DNA of 64,000 nt from Anopheles merus (Eukaryota; Arthropoda; Insecta; Diptera; Culicidae): assembly GCF_017562075.2 (NCBI RefSeq), contig NC_054083.1:22503428-22567427 (forward strand). Reading direction: 5' to 3'. The number at the start of each line of letters is the position of its first letter. The stretch's first letter is position 1. Below the pieces are notes generated by a model. The model was not told the origin of the DNA. It did not search any database and saw nothing but the letters and a program-made list of their open reading frames with translations. Positions 1-12,261 of the stretch are shown here, piece after piece. Made by a program: the position numbers and the translations under genes.

Positions 1-1137
1 GAGACTGCCGCTGGTGGTTTTGTCCGGCAGCGGCATACAGTGGCCCTCCAGGTGGGACAGCCAGGCGTGGGCCAGCTGCAAACAGGTCGGGTCGCCGTTT
101 TCCTGCGCCAGCATGACGCACTCGCGCAAACAGGCCCGGGCCAGCCGCGGGTGCCCGAACTCGGCGTGCAGGATGGCCAGGTTTAGGCTGGAGTACTGGT
201 AGTCCTTCCCTTCCGATGCGCCCGCTGAGGTGGCCGGCGGTGGTGCACCGGCCGACGGGGTGCGATCGAACACGCGCTGCAGCGCATGCACCGCACCGAA
301 GAACTCGCGCACCCGCACGTTGTTCATGTAGCTGAGAAAGTAGGCCTGCGAACAGTACGGCCGGTCGTGGATGATTTCGTTCAGCCGCTTCTGCAGCTCC
401 TTCGGCGGCAGTGCCTTCGCTTCGTTCTCCTTCAGCAGGGCGCTCTGCTGGGCGATGAACAGCTCCGACTGTTTGACCGACCACTTGGCCGAGTGCGATC
501 CATGGTCGGAGGGTTCGATCGGGGTGTACTGGTTTGGCGGCGGCTGCCGGAAACTATCGCAGTCGGGGTAGTTCGCATCCGGTCCCGGCTCGAGCCGGAT
601 CGCGTGCATGCCCTTGTCGTAGTACGCAATCGTGGCCAGGTACAGGTCCTTCATCTCGTGAAAGCTCATCCGGTCCATCGTGACGAACACTTTGCGCAGG
701 TACAGGCCCACGATGCCGATCTGAAAGCTGGCCGTATTGTCCATGATGAGCTTGTCGATTTCGTTGTACAGATCGAACATCACATCGATGCCGACCGTTT
801 TTAGCAGCTTCATCAGCTTCTTAAACTCCTCCAGATGCACCGGATGGACGCCGTACTCCGGGGAGAGCAGCAGCCCGTACAGCTCCTTGTACGGCAGGTC
901 GGGGTACTGGATCAGCTTCAGCAGCAGCATGCAGAACCGCTTCCGGTCGCCCGCACTCACCTCGATCTGGTGCGGCTGCTCGGCGTGCGCCTGCCCGTCG
1001 GTGACCGTTTTCTTTAGCCGCAGGTACTCCTGGATCAGAAACACGACAATCATTTTGTGCGGCGTCAGTACGTCCATCTTGCCGGCGGTCTGGTTTGGCA
1101 GCCAGAAGCACACATTTTCCGAGTCTTTTTTGCTCAT
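1..1137 (-). CDS. APC5: Anaphase-promoting complex subunit 5 (APC5), 5' part, truncated by window edge
   Basis: Seen: one uninterrupted frame of 379 codons from an ATG at 1137 down to base 1, with no stop and no splice site needed. The protein reads from MSKKDSENVCFW to KTTSGSL. Known: APC5 is a scaffold subunit of the anaphase-promoting complex/cyclosome, the ubiquitin ligase that drives cyclin and securin degradation in mitosis; the Drosophila gene is ida. The match rests on the block FIAQQSALLKENEAKAL (about residues 220-240), close to the vertebrate FFLSQQASLLKNDETKAL, then YFLSYMNNVRVREFF (about 268-282) and YSSLNLAILHAEFGHPRLAR, where the tetratricopeptide region starts. Human APC5 is about 755 residues, so roughly half is here. 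Codons end mostly in G or C. It is transcribed away from the WD40/U-box gene across a 2-kb transposon-rich spacer. Confidence 0.93.
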   Translation of the reverse strand, partial: MSKKDSENVCFWLPNQTAGKMDVLTPHKMIVVFLIQEYLRLKKTVTDGQAHAEQPHQIEVSAGDRKRFCMLLLKLIQYPDLPYKELYGLLLSPEYGVHPVHLEEFKKLMKLLKTVGIDVMFDLYNEIDKLIMDNTASFQIGIVGLYLRKVFVTMDRMSFHEMKDLYLATIAYYDKGMHAIRLEPGPDANYPDCDSFRQPPPNQYTPIEPSDHGSHSAKWSVKQSELFIAQQSALLKENEAKALPPKELQKRLNEIIHDRPYCSQAYFLSYMNNVRVREFFGAVHALQRVFDRTPSAGAPPPATSAGASEGKDYQYSSLNLAILHAEFGHPRLARACLRECVMLAQENGDPTCLQLAHAWLSHLEGHCMPLPDKTTSGSL

Positions 1138-1681
1138 GTTGACACGGTGGAGGAGATATGGTGTTTTTGGCGCGATACAAAGGGGTGCTGCGGAGGTACG
1201 GTACTTTCTGATGTGTTGATAATGGTTTCACTGAAACAGTTTACGGGCTAAGAGGTGTGCCCGTCGGGTTTGAACCATCGGGGACACGCCAATAAGCACA
1301 AAAAAAAAACGATAACAAAACCTCCCGGGCGGGTTGGAGTGCGCACCGTTGCGTTGGAAACCGGCGTTTGTTTTGTGTTGTGACGTTTGGCGCGATTGCG
1401 CTTGACGGCAATGACAGCTGGCAAAGGGCTTCTTGCAATACAGCCAGGTTAGGCCAGGCAAATTTGAATTTTGAAAGAGTGGATTGAAAAACTGATTTTG
1501 ATTGTTACTTTTTTTTTTTAATTTCTTTCATGCATTCAAGATTCTTTCAGCAAACGGTTGCTAAAATATTGGAAACAAGCGGCGCTATTTGAATGGCGGC
1601 CAACAAGCAACATCGTGGCCAAATTGTATCTCTCGGAGTTAAATTTACGCACAAATTAACAAATGTTAATTGTGTATTAAA

Positions 1682-2165
1682 CAAACTATTACCCAAGTGC
1701 CACAACTCTACGAAACGACCACTAAGCGGGTTCTAAAGGACTCAAGCTTTCAACCTAAACGGAAAATAGAAAGACTTCGTTTAGCAGACGGCAAATGACT
1801 CATGCATTCTAAAAATAGCAAAAACTGGTGGCGACATCTGTTTGTGGGATACCCAACCAGAGGAACTTCCTCGCTTGGAGGAGAGCTTTCTCATTTCCTC
1901 TGTACTGTTATATGGTTTCGCATTGAAGTTATGAATCGCTTGAACAAGAACGGCGATACGATTGTTTAAATACTAAACTCCAATGGAAACCACCAGCACT
2001 GAAGCAAGTGAGATTTGAGTAATGGTCGTTGGTGTTGATACCCACGTATCTGACCACACGACCATTCATATAGATTTTTGCTCAGAAAGTTAGAAGGCTA
2101 TATAGGACATGATTAGATGAAACTTGTCGAAACATATTGCAAGAAAAGGACAGCAATATAATGAT
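1682..2165. repeat. Direct repeat, copy 1 (~485 bp)
   Basis: Aligns by eye with 2443-2930. Shared landmarks in the same order are AAGTGCC(A/G)CAACTC, ACTGGTGGCG/GCTGGTGGCG followed by (A/C)CATCTG, CCTCTGTACTGTT, GGTTTCGCATTGAAG and GGTCGTTGGTGTTGATACCC. Copies differ by many substitutions and small indels, so the duplication is old. It probably marks two insertions of one non-autonomous element. Confidence 0.75.
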
Positions 2166-2178
2166 GAAGTGTAACCCG

Positions 2179-2334
2179 GCGCTCTAGCACCAATCAAACA
2201 CGACATCGAACATGAAAAATGTATGGGATTTGACATGTTTGTCTTGTTTGCTTGTTTGTGTCTGACAGTGCACCTCCATATGATTATATGGGTTTGTTCG
2301 AGTCGGATGTCGTGTTCGATTGGTGCCATAGCGC
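2179..2334. mobile_element. Small inverted-repeat element (MITE-like), 156 bp
   Basis: Seen: the left end, starting GCGCTCTAGCACCAATC and continuing AAACACGACATC, is matched in reverse complement by the right end, GATGTCGTGTTCGATTGGTG then CCATAGCGC. The terminal inverted repeats are about 29 bp with a few mismatches. There is no coding capacity. It sits between the two ~485-bp direct repeats. No clear target-site duplication was recognised, so the superfamily is unassigned. Confidence 0.75.
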
Positions 2335-2442
2335 AGCCTAATACGCCATCTATTGTGCAAACTAATGAAGCTAGGGAGCTTTCGTTTTTTTCTATGGATA
2401 TTAGATTTTCAAGTCTTTTAAGCTTAATCTGTGGCGCTTGGA

Positions 2443-2930
2443 AAACTACTAACCAAGTGCCGCAACTCCACTAAACGACCAATAATCGGGGTTCTATGAA
2501 CGGCTCAAGCTCTCAAACTAAAAGGAATCTAAAAATGCTTCGTTAGCAGACGGAAAACGACTGATGCATTCTAAAAACATAAAAAAGCTGGTGGCGCCAT
2601 CTGTTGATTTCTTAACGGAGCTTTCTTTGTTTTGAGAGCTTTTTCATTCCCTCTGTACTGTTGTATGGTTTCGCATTGAAGCTATGCATAGCTAAAACTA
2701 AAACGGCGATACGATAGCTTAAATACTAAACTCCAATCGAAACCACAAGCACTGAAGCAAGTGAGATTTGAATAATGGTCGTTGGTGTTGATACCCACGT
2801 ATTATCTTATTACCATACGACAATTCTTTTAGACATTATTACTCGGAATATTTGAAGGGTATATAGGCCATGATTAGATATTAAGTTAGGCGAAACATAT
2901 TGATATTGCACGAAAAGGAAAATTATATAC
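2443..2930. repeat. Direct repeat, copy 2 (~485 bp)
   Basis: Partner of the copy at 1682-2165, same orientation. The longest near-identical block covers the stretch from CACTGAAGCAAGTGAGATTTG to the ATACCCACGTAT motif (about 2750-2801). Confidence 0.75.
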
Positions 2931-3168
2931 TTACTTTATCCAGCGCTACAGCCGCTTTTTGTGGTCTTGGTCTGTCTAAGGAGTGTCCGAAACCGCTAAC
3001 GGTCTCGCGTCTTTGTCTACCAATCCATTATCCCGGCAAGGCGGACGCCTCCCCGCCATCGTCCCACCTCAATTTGGGCCTACCACGCTTCCTCTGCCCT
3101 TGTGAACGGCCTAAAAAGACTTTTCCTAGAAAGACTACCCTACAAATAACGCCACACTTTCTTCACAG

Positions 3169-4722
3169 GGAGCCGTGCTTGCATCCGCTTCCGTCGACGG
3201 TACAGTGATACTGTGGAATCTGAGCAATGGCCAAATTTCAAATGTGATCAATCAGGAGGGCGGCGAAGCGATCCGGGCATGCATCTTCAGCCCGAACGGA
3301 TCGACGATCGTCAGCTCGGACGACAGTGGTTCGATTTGCATCTGGGGACAGGATAAAAGCCTGAAGGGGTACGGTTTTGTATGGCAATTTTGCGTGTGCA
3401 CTTCTAACTGACAATCTCTCTCGTTTTCCAGCCATGTAAAGGTACACGATGAGGCGGTTCATACGATGGCGTTTTCAAGCGACTCGGACATCCTGCTGAC
3501 CGCATGCACGTTGGGCAATGTGAGACTGTATGCTGTTGAAAATGATTTTGCTGGTACGTTCACTGCAGGTCATGGCGTTGTGCATTTATTAATAAATTGT
3601 GTCTCTTTCTTCGCAGGAGATCTCTCGTCGGCAGACTGTTCGATCGATGCCGCACATGATATGGGAGTGCTGTCGGCGGATTTTTGTAAAATTGTCCACA
3701 CAGATCGTAAGTTCGCTTGATAAAGCTAGAGTTTCAAGGTCACAATTCCAATGTACCTCTTCTTCTCTTCCCTCAACACCACCGATCAGCAACCGACAAA
3801 TGTTCGCTAATTTACACAGTCGCTACGTGCGGCACGGACCATTACATCAAAATCTGGAGAATCTTCTTTATGCCAAGCAACATCGACCGAAGCCGCCGAT
3901 CGCGGCTCATTCCCACCAGCCCCCAGGAACACTTTGCCGGCCAGTCGACCATCTACAGTACCGAGGTGATGAATGCTAGCTGCGTGCAAACCATATCGGC
4001 CCACGGTAGCTCCGTCACCTGCGTACGGTAAGTCCCGCTCTAGCGGTAAGGCATTGAAAGGATTTTCCTACAATGGGGGCGCTGTTTTTTTTCCCCTGCG
4101 GGTCTTGGAGCTGTAGGTTCAACCCAACCGGGACGCTACTATTTTCCTGCAGCCTGGACAAGACGATCAAAATCTGGAACCAGCAGGGCACGTGCCTCAA
4201 GACACTGTCGGAGCACCTGCGGTACGTCAACTGTTTGGCAATCAATAGCGATTCGTCGGTGATCGCTTCGGGGTCGAACGATCGCACGATCGTGGTGTGG
4301 GATTTGACCGGCCGGCTAAGCGTCGGCTCGCACATAACCGGCATACGCTCGCTGCTGTTCTCGTTGGCGGTGAAGACGTCCGAGATACCGCTCGAGTTTA
4401 TCTGTCCGATCACGCACGAGCTGATGAAGGATCCGGTCTACGCGGAAGGTAGAGTTTTCTTTGAAAGGGCTTTTTTTTCTACGAAATTGGAATATTAATT
4501 TAAGATTTCTTTATTGTTCACTTTCCCCACATCTCAGACGGTTTCACGTACGAACGGTCCGCAATTAGGGAATGGTTTTCCCGCGAGAAAGCCGTCTCGC
4601 CAATGACCAACCTGGAACTGTCGACAGACGAGCTGGTGGAAAATGGCAAACTGAAGCAGCAGATCGAGGACTACATGCGGTCGCTCGACGTCGAATCGGG
4701 AGCCGGGATGAACAATTCCTGA
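3169..4722 (+). CDS. WD40-repeat and U-box E3 ubiquitin ligase, WDSUB1-like; 5' exon missing
   Basis: Seen: six exons join in frame at 3169-3368, 3432-3553, 3617-3706, 3820-4027, 4117-4448 and 4538-4722 (stop TGA), giving 378 residues. Six WD blade ends are visible: VILWNL, ICIWGQ, VRLYAV, IKIWRI, IKIWNQ and IVVWDL. The C-terminus is a U-box: IPLEFICPITHELMKDPVYA, then DGFTYERSAIREWFS and SPMTNLEL. Known: U-boxes bind E2 enzymes and WD propellers bind substrates; vertebrate WDSUB1 has WD40-SAM-U-box. Here only about 25 residues separate the last blade from the U-box, so no SAM domain fits. The first exon starts with an acceptor (CTTCACAG) directly inside a blade, so the start codon and probably one blade lie upstream and were not found. 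A chance stretch reading GGDICLWDT at about 1831-1857 was considered and set aside. Confidence 0.88.
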
Positions 4723-5379
4723 ATCATCGTACCAACACCAACCAACTTCATACCAACACCAGCATTGTAGCATTTGTGCCTTAGCTATATAATCATTTCG
4801 AGTTTTGCTAAGCAAAGACAGGTTGTAAACACACGTGACCCACACACGTTTGCTGTTGGAATGTAATTTTTATTGTAAAATTTCTCGTATTTGCTATATA
4901 AAAATGTTACTATCATCGATTGCACACTGCAGCACATTATGTGTTGTTTTTTTCTCTAATGGTTAAAAAGGCAGCAATCGATAAAGCACCTGCAGTACAG
5001 TGTCCTACTCTTTGCTATCTCTCTCTCTCTCTCTCTCGCTTTCTCTCTGTGCCCCTCATGAGGGGGCGATCCAGTGCCGCGTTGTGCGATAAGATGTGCG
5101 ATAGAGCGACTCTCGATACCTATTGCGCCACGTTAACACATCTAGCGATCCAGCAAACGTACGTATGCCGCTCCTGTTCTGATCACCTCGGAACACCTGA
5201 TGGGTTCCCGCGCTCTCTCTCTCCCGCCCTCTCTTTGCCACCATATTCCAACTGCTACGACGTGCTAAATCATTGTACTTTCGTGCCGGTATTAGAAGCA
5301 AACAACAGCAACCACACACGCCTGATAAGAGACTTTCTGCCGCCCCTGCATACCCCATCCCACCGTTCCATCCTGTTTT

Positions 5380-5380
<1 letters not shown>

Positions 5381-5442
<62 letters not shown>
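5381..5442. repeat. (CT)n microsatellite
   Basis: About 60 bp of uninterrupted CT dinucleotides, lying downstream of the WD40/U-box gene. Confidence 0.97.
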
Positions 5443-5448
<6 letters not shown>

Positions 5449-8400
5449 TTTTGCCATACAATCAACTCACATTGTAATACCTCTCCCCGGGGGTACCCTC
5501 ACGTCGTAACGAGAGTGGATTGTGTGCGGTTGAAATAAATGATATTTTAAGTGCTTACAAACTTGTTGAACTAAACGAGCCAGGGAAAAATATGAATTTA
5601 TTGTTGTTTGCTATGTTTTTTCTTCTTCTTCTTGCTCCCCGGTACACGTGGGAAGGAAAGTCACAGTAATGGCCGATCGCATACCTACACAATAATTGGA
5701 GTGACGAGAGCACGTGTGCTTTCATTTTGGGAGAAATAAAACTAAGGTCATCATTAAGCTGCTATCATCTGTCCATCCGCTATATAGGAAATAGATTTTT
5801 ATCAAATTTGAGGTGCAATAAATGCGGAATTCTTCTTCTGCGTCATATGGCGGTCACATGGCATGGTCCAGCAATTCGAGAGATGAAGACGACCCCCCCC
5901 CCCCTTTAATGACGCAACGTTGACACCTCTGGCACGTTGCACGTTGAATATCGAATTGTACATAAAGAGAGCAATTCCATGACAGTGAATTATATCCCTA
6001 CTGTCGACGGATAGCTCTCTTTATTTTCATATTCGATTGCGATCCTGGTACGATCGAACTTGGCAACCGTCGTCACCACCACCGAAAGCTACTGTTACAG
6101 GTGTCTGCACTATGCGTACAATGAAGTATTGACCGCTTACGTCATCGCACGTTTGGGATGTAATCCCGCAGCCCTCCTGTACCGTACTCTGTACCATCTT
6201 TGCAACCCGCAGAAAACGTGGCCGCCCTCAGGTTGTTCTTAATGGCAACCTATCCGAACGATCGAAGCGCAAACTGTACTGTTAACACAAACAAGATCGG
6301 TCACGGACCCTCTGCTCGGTCCACTCAGTTGGGCCGCTGAGCGTTGCGCGCACGTGAAGCTGATGCGTTGCGGGTCCATCCGCCCGTCCGTCTGTGCGTC
6401 CGTGTGCCCGGATCGATGAGCAAAAGATGGGCTTGCTGGGTTAATATTTACCTAAAAAAACAAAACAGAACCCTCTTGCCACGGCAGCCACAAACTGTAC
6501 ACACATACGGGTGCCCGCACACAGTCACACAAACACGCTAACACACGCGCACACATACAGTCACTTTGGTGTCACAACGAAACCAGCTTCCCGACGTTGG
6601 TTGGCTGGTTGGATGTGGTGACATGACCACCGCTGCTTCCCTTGCCGAACAGATCCAACGACGACGACGTAGGCACTCTAGGTGACATCGTTCCACCCCG
6701 CAGAGCAATGTGACTTCGACCACGTTTCGACACGAAATGAGCTGACGTGCCGGTGCGATAGCTTCCTATAGCCTTCCGAAAGCGGGACCCTGCTGCTCTG
6801 CACACAAAACCACCCCGTTCGTGTACGGTACAGTGGAACCACTTGTACTCCCCCCCCCCCCCCCCCCCCCTGTCATTCTCCCCGTGTACCTTTTTGTACC
6901 AAAAAAAAACCCCACCCCGTCTGCCACCGAAAGGAAGGAGCTAATGGTTCACGTCATCATGGCCGTCTCCCTGTCTTTCTTTCCGTGCCTCGGCCTATGG
7001 CCAAGGGTAAAGAGGTGCTTCTGCAACGCTAAAGTGTATGTGTGTGTGCGAAAAGAACAAATATGTGATAATTGATAAGATATCGCTCCATGCCGGCACA
7101 CTACGCTCGTACGTACTGCTGCTGCTGTCTGTGTCTGGGGTCTAGTATGGTGAGGCTCTTTGCTAACACCTTGCACAGGGCAACACCGTCTGTGTACTAA
7201 TAGCGGGCGATCTTCTTACCTGACACGATCGTCGTGCTGCTGCTCTGGTGCTGTCTCGCTTCCTACTAGACGAGCGAAACTTGTGCGGCACACGACACTA
7301 CACAACACTACAACCACTCTACCCGTAGAACAACCACTAACACACACATACACACACGGTACTACTAAATCGCGCCAACTGGTAGTGTAGATGCTGGAGC
7401 TGGAAAATGGTGTTATCTATGCAAATACATGCATCCTATTCGTATTGGATCGTTTTATTGTTGGCTTTACGGTGCGAAGCGTCTGCGCATCTCTTTGCGC
7501 TCCCGGGAGCCAGGGGGAAGAAGTGGAGGATCACATTCGAGGTGCTGTCGAGATAAAAAAAAAACAGCTAAGCCGTTGCGACAATTTGTACATTTGGCTT
7601 TTTACAAAGAAGAAGCTTAAAGAGATGGAAATTTCCAAAGAAATTTGTAGCAACAGCGATTGGGGGAAGGGGCTACTTATCGTACAGTAATGGTATGATC
7701 CCTTTTACGCAAATGCAAACAGGTGTTGGTTTAAATTGGAAATGTTATTAGATGATTTCCTTCGATGATCAACTTCAACTTTCTAATGTTGGAATTCATT
7801 ATTGAACGATCGTTCCAACGAGATGATCAATTATGTATGATCAATTTGAGCAACGGAATGATACGTCAGATTAAATTTGGAGATTTATTGTTTGAGGTTA
7901 CTAATAAAACGATCTTTTTTACATGATCTTCTCCACCAGTTGCTTATAAAGTGGAGTTCTATCAAATACTTCAATGATCTTCCCTAACGATCACCTTCAC
8001 AACACGTTATGATTATACAGTGGAATGTTGTTGATAATTGAAGTTACATTAAATACAATTAATAAAAGCCAATGGTGATGGTATGCGTGTGTGTGTGTTG
8101 TGGTCGTTATATACATAATGTTTCTCCCACAGCATCTTCACACCTCCAATCTCGGGACATTTCCTTTGTTCTTCGAGCGCCCATTATGTTAGGTGGGATC
8201 TTTACAGAAGTACATTTGACAATTTTAAGCCACAAAAAAAAACGCTCCCTTCTCTCTTCATCCCTTCCTCGTTTCGATCGAAAAGGCAAAGAAGGAGAAA
8301 CCAAAAAAAACGGAACAAACCGAAAGCGAAATATTGATTTTATTTCGACAAAACAAACAGTGATCTTCAGGCACAATATACTAGACACTTGTGTGCAGGA

Positions 8401-10238
8401 CATTTCGAGGGGGGGCGGGTGGTAGTAGATGAGAAAGGGTTACCAGAGGGTTACACGAACAAGAAGCACAATACACCCCGGAGGATGACACTGTATTCCG
8501 TGTCCCTCTATATCGCTGCGCTAATGCGCTGCCAGGAGGGGAGAGATATAGCAGGGACACCAGGTCGCAGTATTCGGCCACACTCTCAAACACAGGCCGG
8601 TGTGTGTGTGTGTGTGTAAGAGTGACCGGCCGAGGGCGCGCGCGCACACTGTGTTTGTCCAATATGTTAACACGGTTTGCTTAATGTGTGTCCAGTCATC
8701 TCTCCTTTGGCGTGTAGATATCGGATGGATGGGAGGTATATCAGCAGCCCTGTCACCTGTCACCGAGGCCATCGCCAAGATGTAGATTTTGTATGAGACA
8801 AAAAAAAAACCCCTACTGACGAAAGGCTTCCGTCGCGTCGAGCATCCGCACTGCAATATAAGCCAGCAGGTTGATGGTTTTTGTTTAACTTTATTTAGGG
8901 CCTTGTTTTTGATATACGGGATAACGTTGGCGTGTGATTGCGTGTGATGTGTGATCGGTGATAAATCATACACCTTAGGCCGGAGGTAATATTGGGGCTA
9001 TGAGGGAAAGCAGATCTTCTGCTTTACTTCTGCTGCGCTCGCTGACACACACACAGGCGCTGTTGTAGGCGCACATGATCGCACCATTATCACCGGAACG
9101 GGTACGCCGCCTGACGCGGTCGCATTCGGTCGCAGCCTGTTTGCTGTTCTACTTTGCCGGAGTAATCTAATTTAGAATCACACACATACAACACGCACAC
9201 AGACACGCACTCGTTCTGATAGCTTCCGGTGCACCAAGGGGAACAACGAACAACCAAACGGTCTGTGCTTGGGTGGCGCTCTGTGACTTGGAGGAGCCAC
9301 CGATCGATCATTGCACGACCGGTAATTGAAGGGAAGCGACAACGTCTTCCAATGACTGTTGTTGCAACACCCAGTCGACCAACATTGGTGGTCGTGGTGG
9401 GGGTGCTCAAACACTAAAATCCAATTAAAGATGGGACTATGATTAAAGGCAACCGTTGAAGGCATTTGAAGCATGGAAATGTTATCTGTTATCTTTAATG
9501 GTCTACGAGTAGGTAACAATATAAGGAATGACTTTGTTTCAGAAATTGCTTCTTATGAGCTTCTTGAAGTTTGAAAAAATCAACTAACAAGAACCTGTGG
9601 TACATCTAAGCTGCTGATTGTTCACTACATTTGAGGATCTTTGTTGGCAGACGATCATTTAAAGTTGCTGGTAATTCCAACTCCAATATTCTACCGTTCT
9701 ACGTAAAGCAATCTATTCTTACACTGTTTCATGGTACTTTTTAAATTCACAGCAAAAAATAGCCTTATGCTCACAGAAAAAAAACGCTCAATCGAAAGCT
9801 ATAACCTAACAACATCAATTTTATGATTGCTGAAAGATAAACTGATAACGGTGGTAACGTGCGCAGGGCGCAAAGAAAGTAGTGTTTATTGTTGCAACCT
9901 TTGGCGGGATAACTTCTAGTGAAATAACTTACTCATTTCACGGTGACTCATAATTATTGCGACGATCTTGATCGAGCATTAGTTTGAAGATGTGAAAATA
10001 TCTTCGAAATAAGCAATGAAAAATGGAGTAAAATGAGAAGAAGAATAATGTTTCCCCCTTTTTTTAAACCACATTTCGTTCGGTGCAGAAGTTAGATAAA
10101 ACTCTTTTCTAATATGACGTGGATCTCTGTAGAACAACGGGCGCTATTCATACCATAGGCACCTCTTGCAGGTAAATAATATGGTCCATGCCACAGGTTG
10201 CCGGCCCTGCCGCACACCCAGAGCTCATCGAAATCGAA

Positions 10239-10537
<299 letters not shown>

Positions 10538-11772
10538 TCCGGTCAGGATGGGAGATAAGATAATGGCAAGAGCACAATTTTAGTATCACATCCAGCCATA
10601 GCGCCCAGATAGCAGCCGTAGCAGCAACAGCAGCAGCGGTATGCCTGTACACGTTGTTGAAATGAATATCACCCGCCCAGATGGGGGAACCTTCAAAGAA
10701 GGCAATTAGATTGCTCAAGTCAAGACGTCGGTGGCTGGTGCTTCTTCACATTCACTGCAATATCCCTGCACCGCAGCGCCTTGAAGCCCTACTTCTTCTT
10801 CTTCTTCGTATACTTCCTTTCCTTTAGTATTGTTTTAATTTGTGTTGTTGTTCCCTGGTGTCCTCTACCACTTTCCTTCCATATCACCACCCCAACAAGT
10901 TCCCCGCACGGGGACTTGGAGATTGCAGAGATTTCTATGTTCCCGCGCACTGTTTGCTCCAATATGGCGCCAGAGTGCCAACAAAGATATAGCGTCAAGG
11001 GATAGACCATTCGGGACGCACACATCTTATGAGCCCGGATGCTCCGGGACAGGTAAATACTCGGAGATACCGCATCAAACAAACACAACGTGACAAAAAG
11101 GAAAGAAAAAAAAAGATGATGAGGAAGATGACGATAAAGAATAGTCTCGAATCGGATTTAAACATTGTACTTCACATCTAGGCGCTTCTACATTTGGTCG
11201 TCGCAAAGGTTACATTTCATTTGCGATCAACTCTTTCTTATCTTACTTGTAGCTTGTTGATTGATCTAATTTTTGTGAGCGCAAATAATAACAAACGAAA
11301 TCATTCCCCCATACAACTGTGGGCTGTGGTATAAAACGGGGTTAAGGAAAGGATAAATATGCGAGTTTCACCTGTAGCACCAGTTTGAGGTTGCAGTTCG
11401 TGATGGAGCTAATTAGCACTCACTTACTATATTGGGGAGGGCGATCGTCATGGTACACATCGTCTATCATTTACTATATACCACACGCATATGCCAAACA
11501 ACCTTTGGTTTTTGGAGTGGCGCCATTATAAAATTGTTTGTGCATTAATGCTTTAATTTTCTCAACTTATTTTACGCTTTTACTATGACCATTGTTGATG
11601 ATCATGATCATGAAAATGATCATTTTATACACGATCAGGGACACGGTTAGAAAAAAACCAACCAAACTTCCCTGCGCAACCGTCAAATGCAGCAGGCTTT
11701 GATTGATTGAATGTCACGTCGCGAAGAGTAGACGCTGTAAAAAAGCACACACACACACAGCAAAATCTAAAC

Positions 11773-12261
11773 ATGCCGCGTCGTGATACACGTGCAAGAA
11801 TGGTTCCCCCGTCCCGTAAAACTACCGATACCAAATCCCATCATGGTACTGGCAAAAGTGCCAGTCCACCGTCCAGCGGCAGCAGCGCTGCCGAACCAAC
11901 GAAACCGGCCCCGTCGGCCATACCAGCAACACCCGCGGCACCAGGACTATTCTCCCAAATGGCAGCAACGGCCGGGGGAGTTGCGCTAGGATCTGTGTTG
12001 GGCCGTGCACTGGGAGGGCTGTTTGAACGAACGGAGCCGAAGGAGCAAGGTGCGGATGCACTAGAAAAGGAGAAACAATCCGCCGTGGAGCAGGGGACTG
12101 CTGTTACGGAGAAGAGTGCTCCCCCGGACGTATGCAGCTTGGAGATTAAGCAATTTCTTACGTGCGTCGACAGGGAGGCGGATGTAAACATTTGCGAAGG
12201 TTTCAAGGAAGCGATGCAGCAGTGCAAGAACCGAGCTTCGGCGAAAAACTTTACTCTTTAG
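11773..12261 (+). CDS. Chchd2: CHCHD2/CHCHD10-family twin CX9C mitochondrial protein
   Basis: Seen: one exon of 162 codons plus stop. The ATG at 11773 is chosen because the upstream in-frame codons are low-complexity CACACA leader. The N-terminus is Arg/Pro/Ser-rich. Residues 59-84 form the family's conserved Gly/Ala helix (LFSQMAATAGGVALGSVLGR). The C-terminal CHCH domain has C121-X9-C131 and C141-X9-C151 (VCSLEIKQFLTC, ICEGFKEAMQQC). Known: these proteins are imported into the mitochondrial intermembrane space through the Mia40 oxidation route, support cristae and respiration, and are linked to Parkinson's disease in humans (CHCHD2). Length is close to the usual 140-160. The gene has no intron, so it could be a retrocopy of an intron-bearing parent elsewhere. 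The symbol is by family; the choice between CHCHD2 and CHCHD10 is not resolved. Confidence 0.92.
   Translation: MPRRDTRARMVPPSRKTTDTKSHHGTGKSASPPSSGSSAAEPTKPAPSAIPATPAAPGLFSQMAATAGGVALGSVLGRALGGLFERTEPKEQGADALEKEKQSAVEQGTAVTEKSAPPDVCSLEIKQFLTCVDREADVNICEGFKEAMQQCKNRASAKNFTL

Larger units (their letters stand above)
1138..3168. other. Spacer between APC5 and the WD40/U-box gene, repeat-rich
   Basis: No coding exon could be supported. It holds the APC5 promoter side, two diverged direct copies of a ~485-bp sequence (about 1682-2165 and 2443-2930) and a 156-bp inverted-repeat element between them. A run at 2990-3120 is GC-richer and reads like an old repeat tail. The missing 5' exon of the WD40/U-box gene should lie here, but no blade-like sequence was found. 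Confidence 0.6.

Noticed and set aside
1593..1737. ATG at 1593 followed by a frame with VNCVL, resembling a WD40 N-terminus
   Set aside because: No splice donor in frame before the stop, and the second half overlaps the direct repeat.
1831..1857. Stretch reading GGDICLWDT, like a WD40 blade end, as a possible first exon of the WD40/U-box gene
   Set aside because: It lies inside a diverged repeat whose second copy (2590-2610) does not keep the frame, and there is no suitable donor.
2900..3208. 102-codon frame just before the first visible WD40 exon
   Set aside because: It runs through the strong acceptor at 3167-3168 in a different frame from the WD40 exon; probably repeat-derived.
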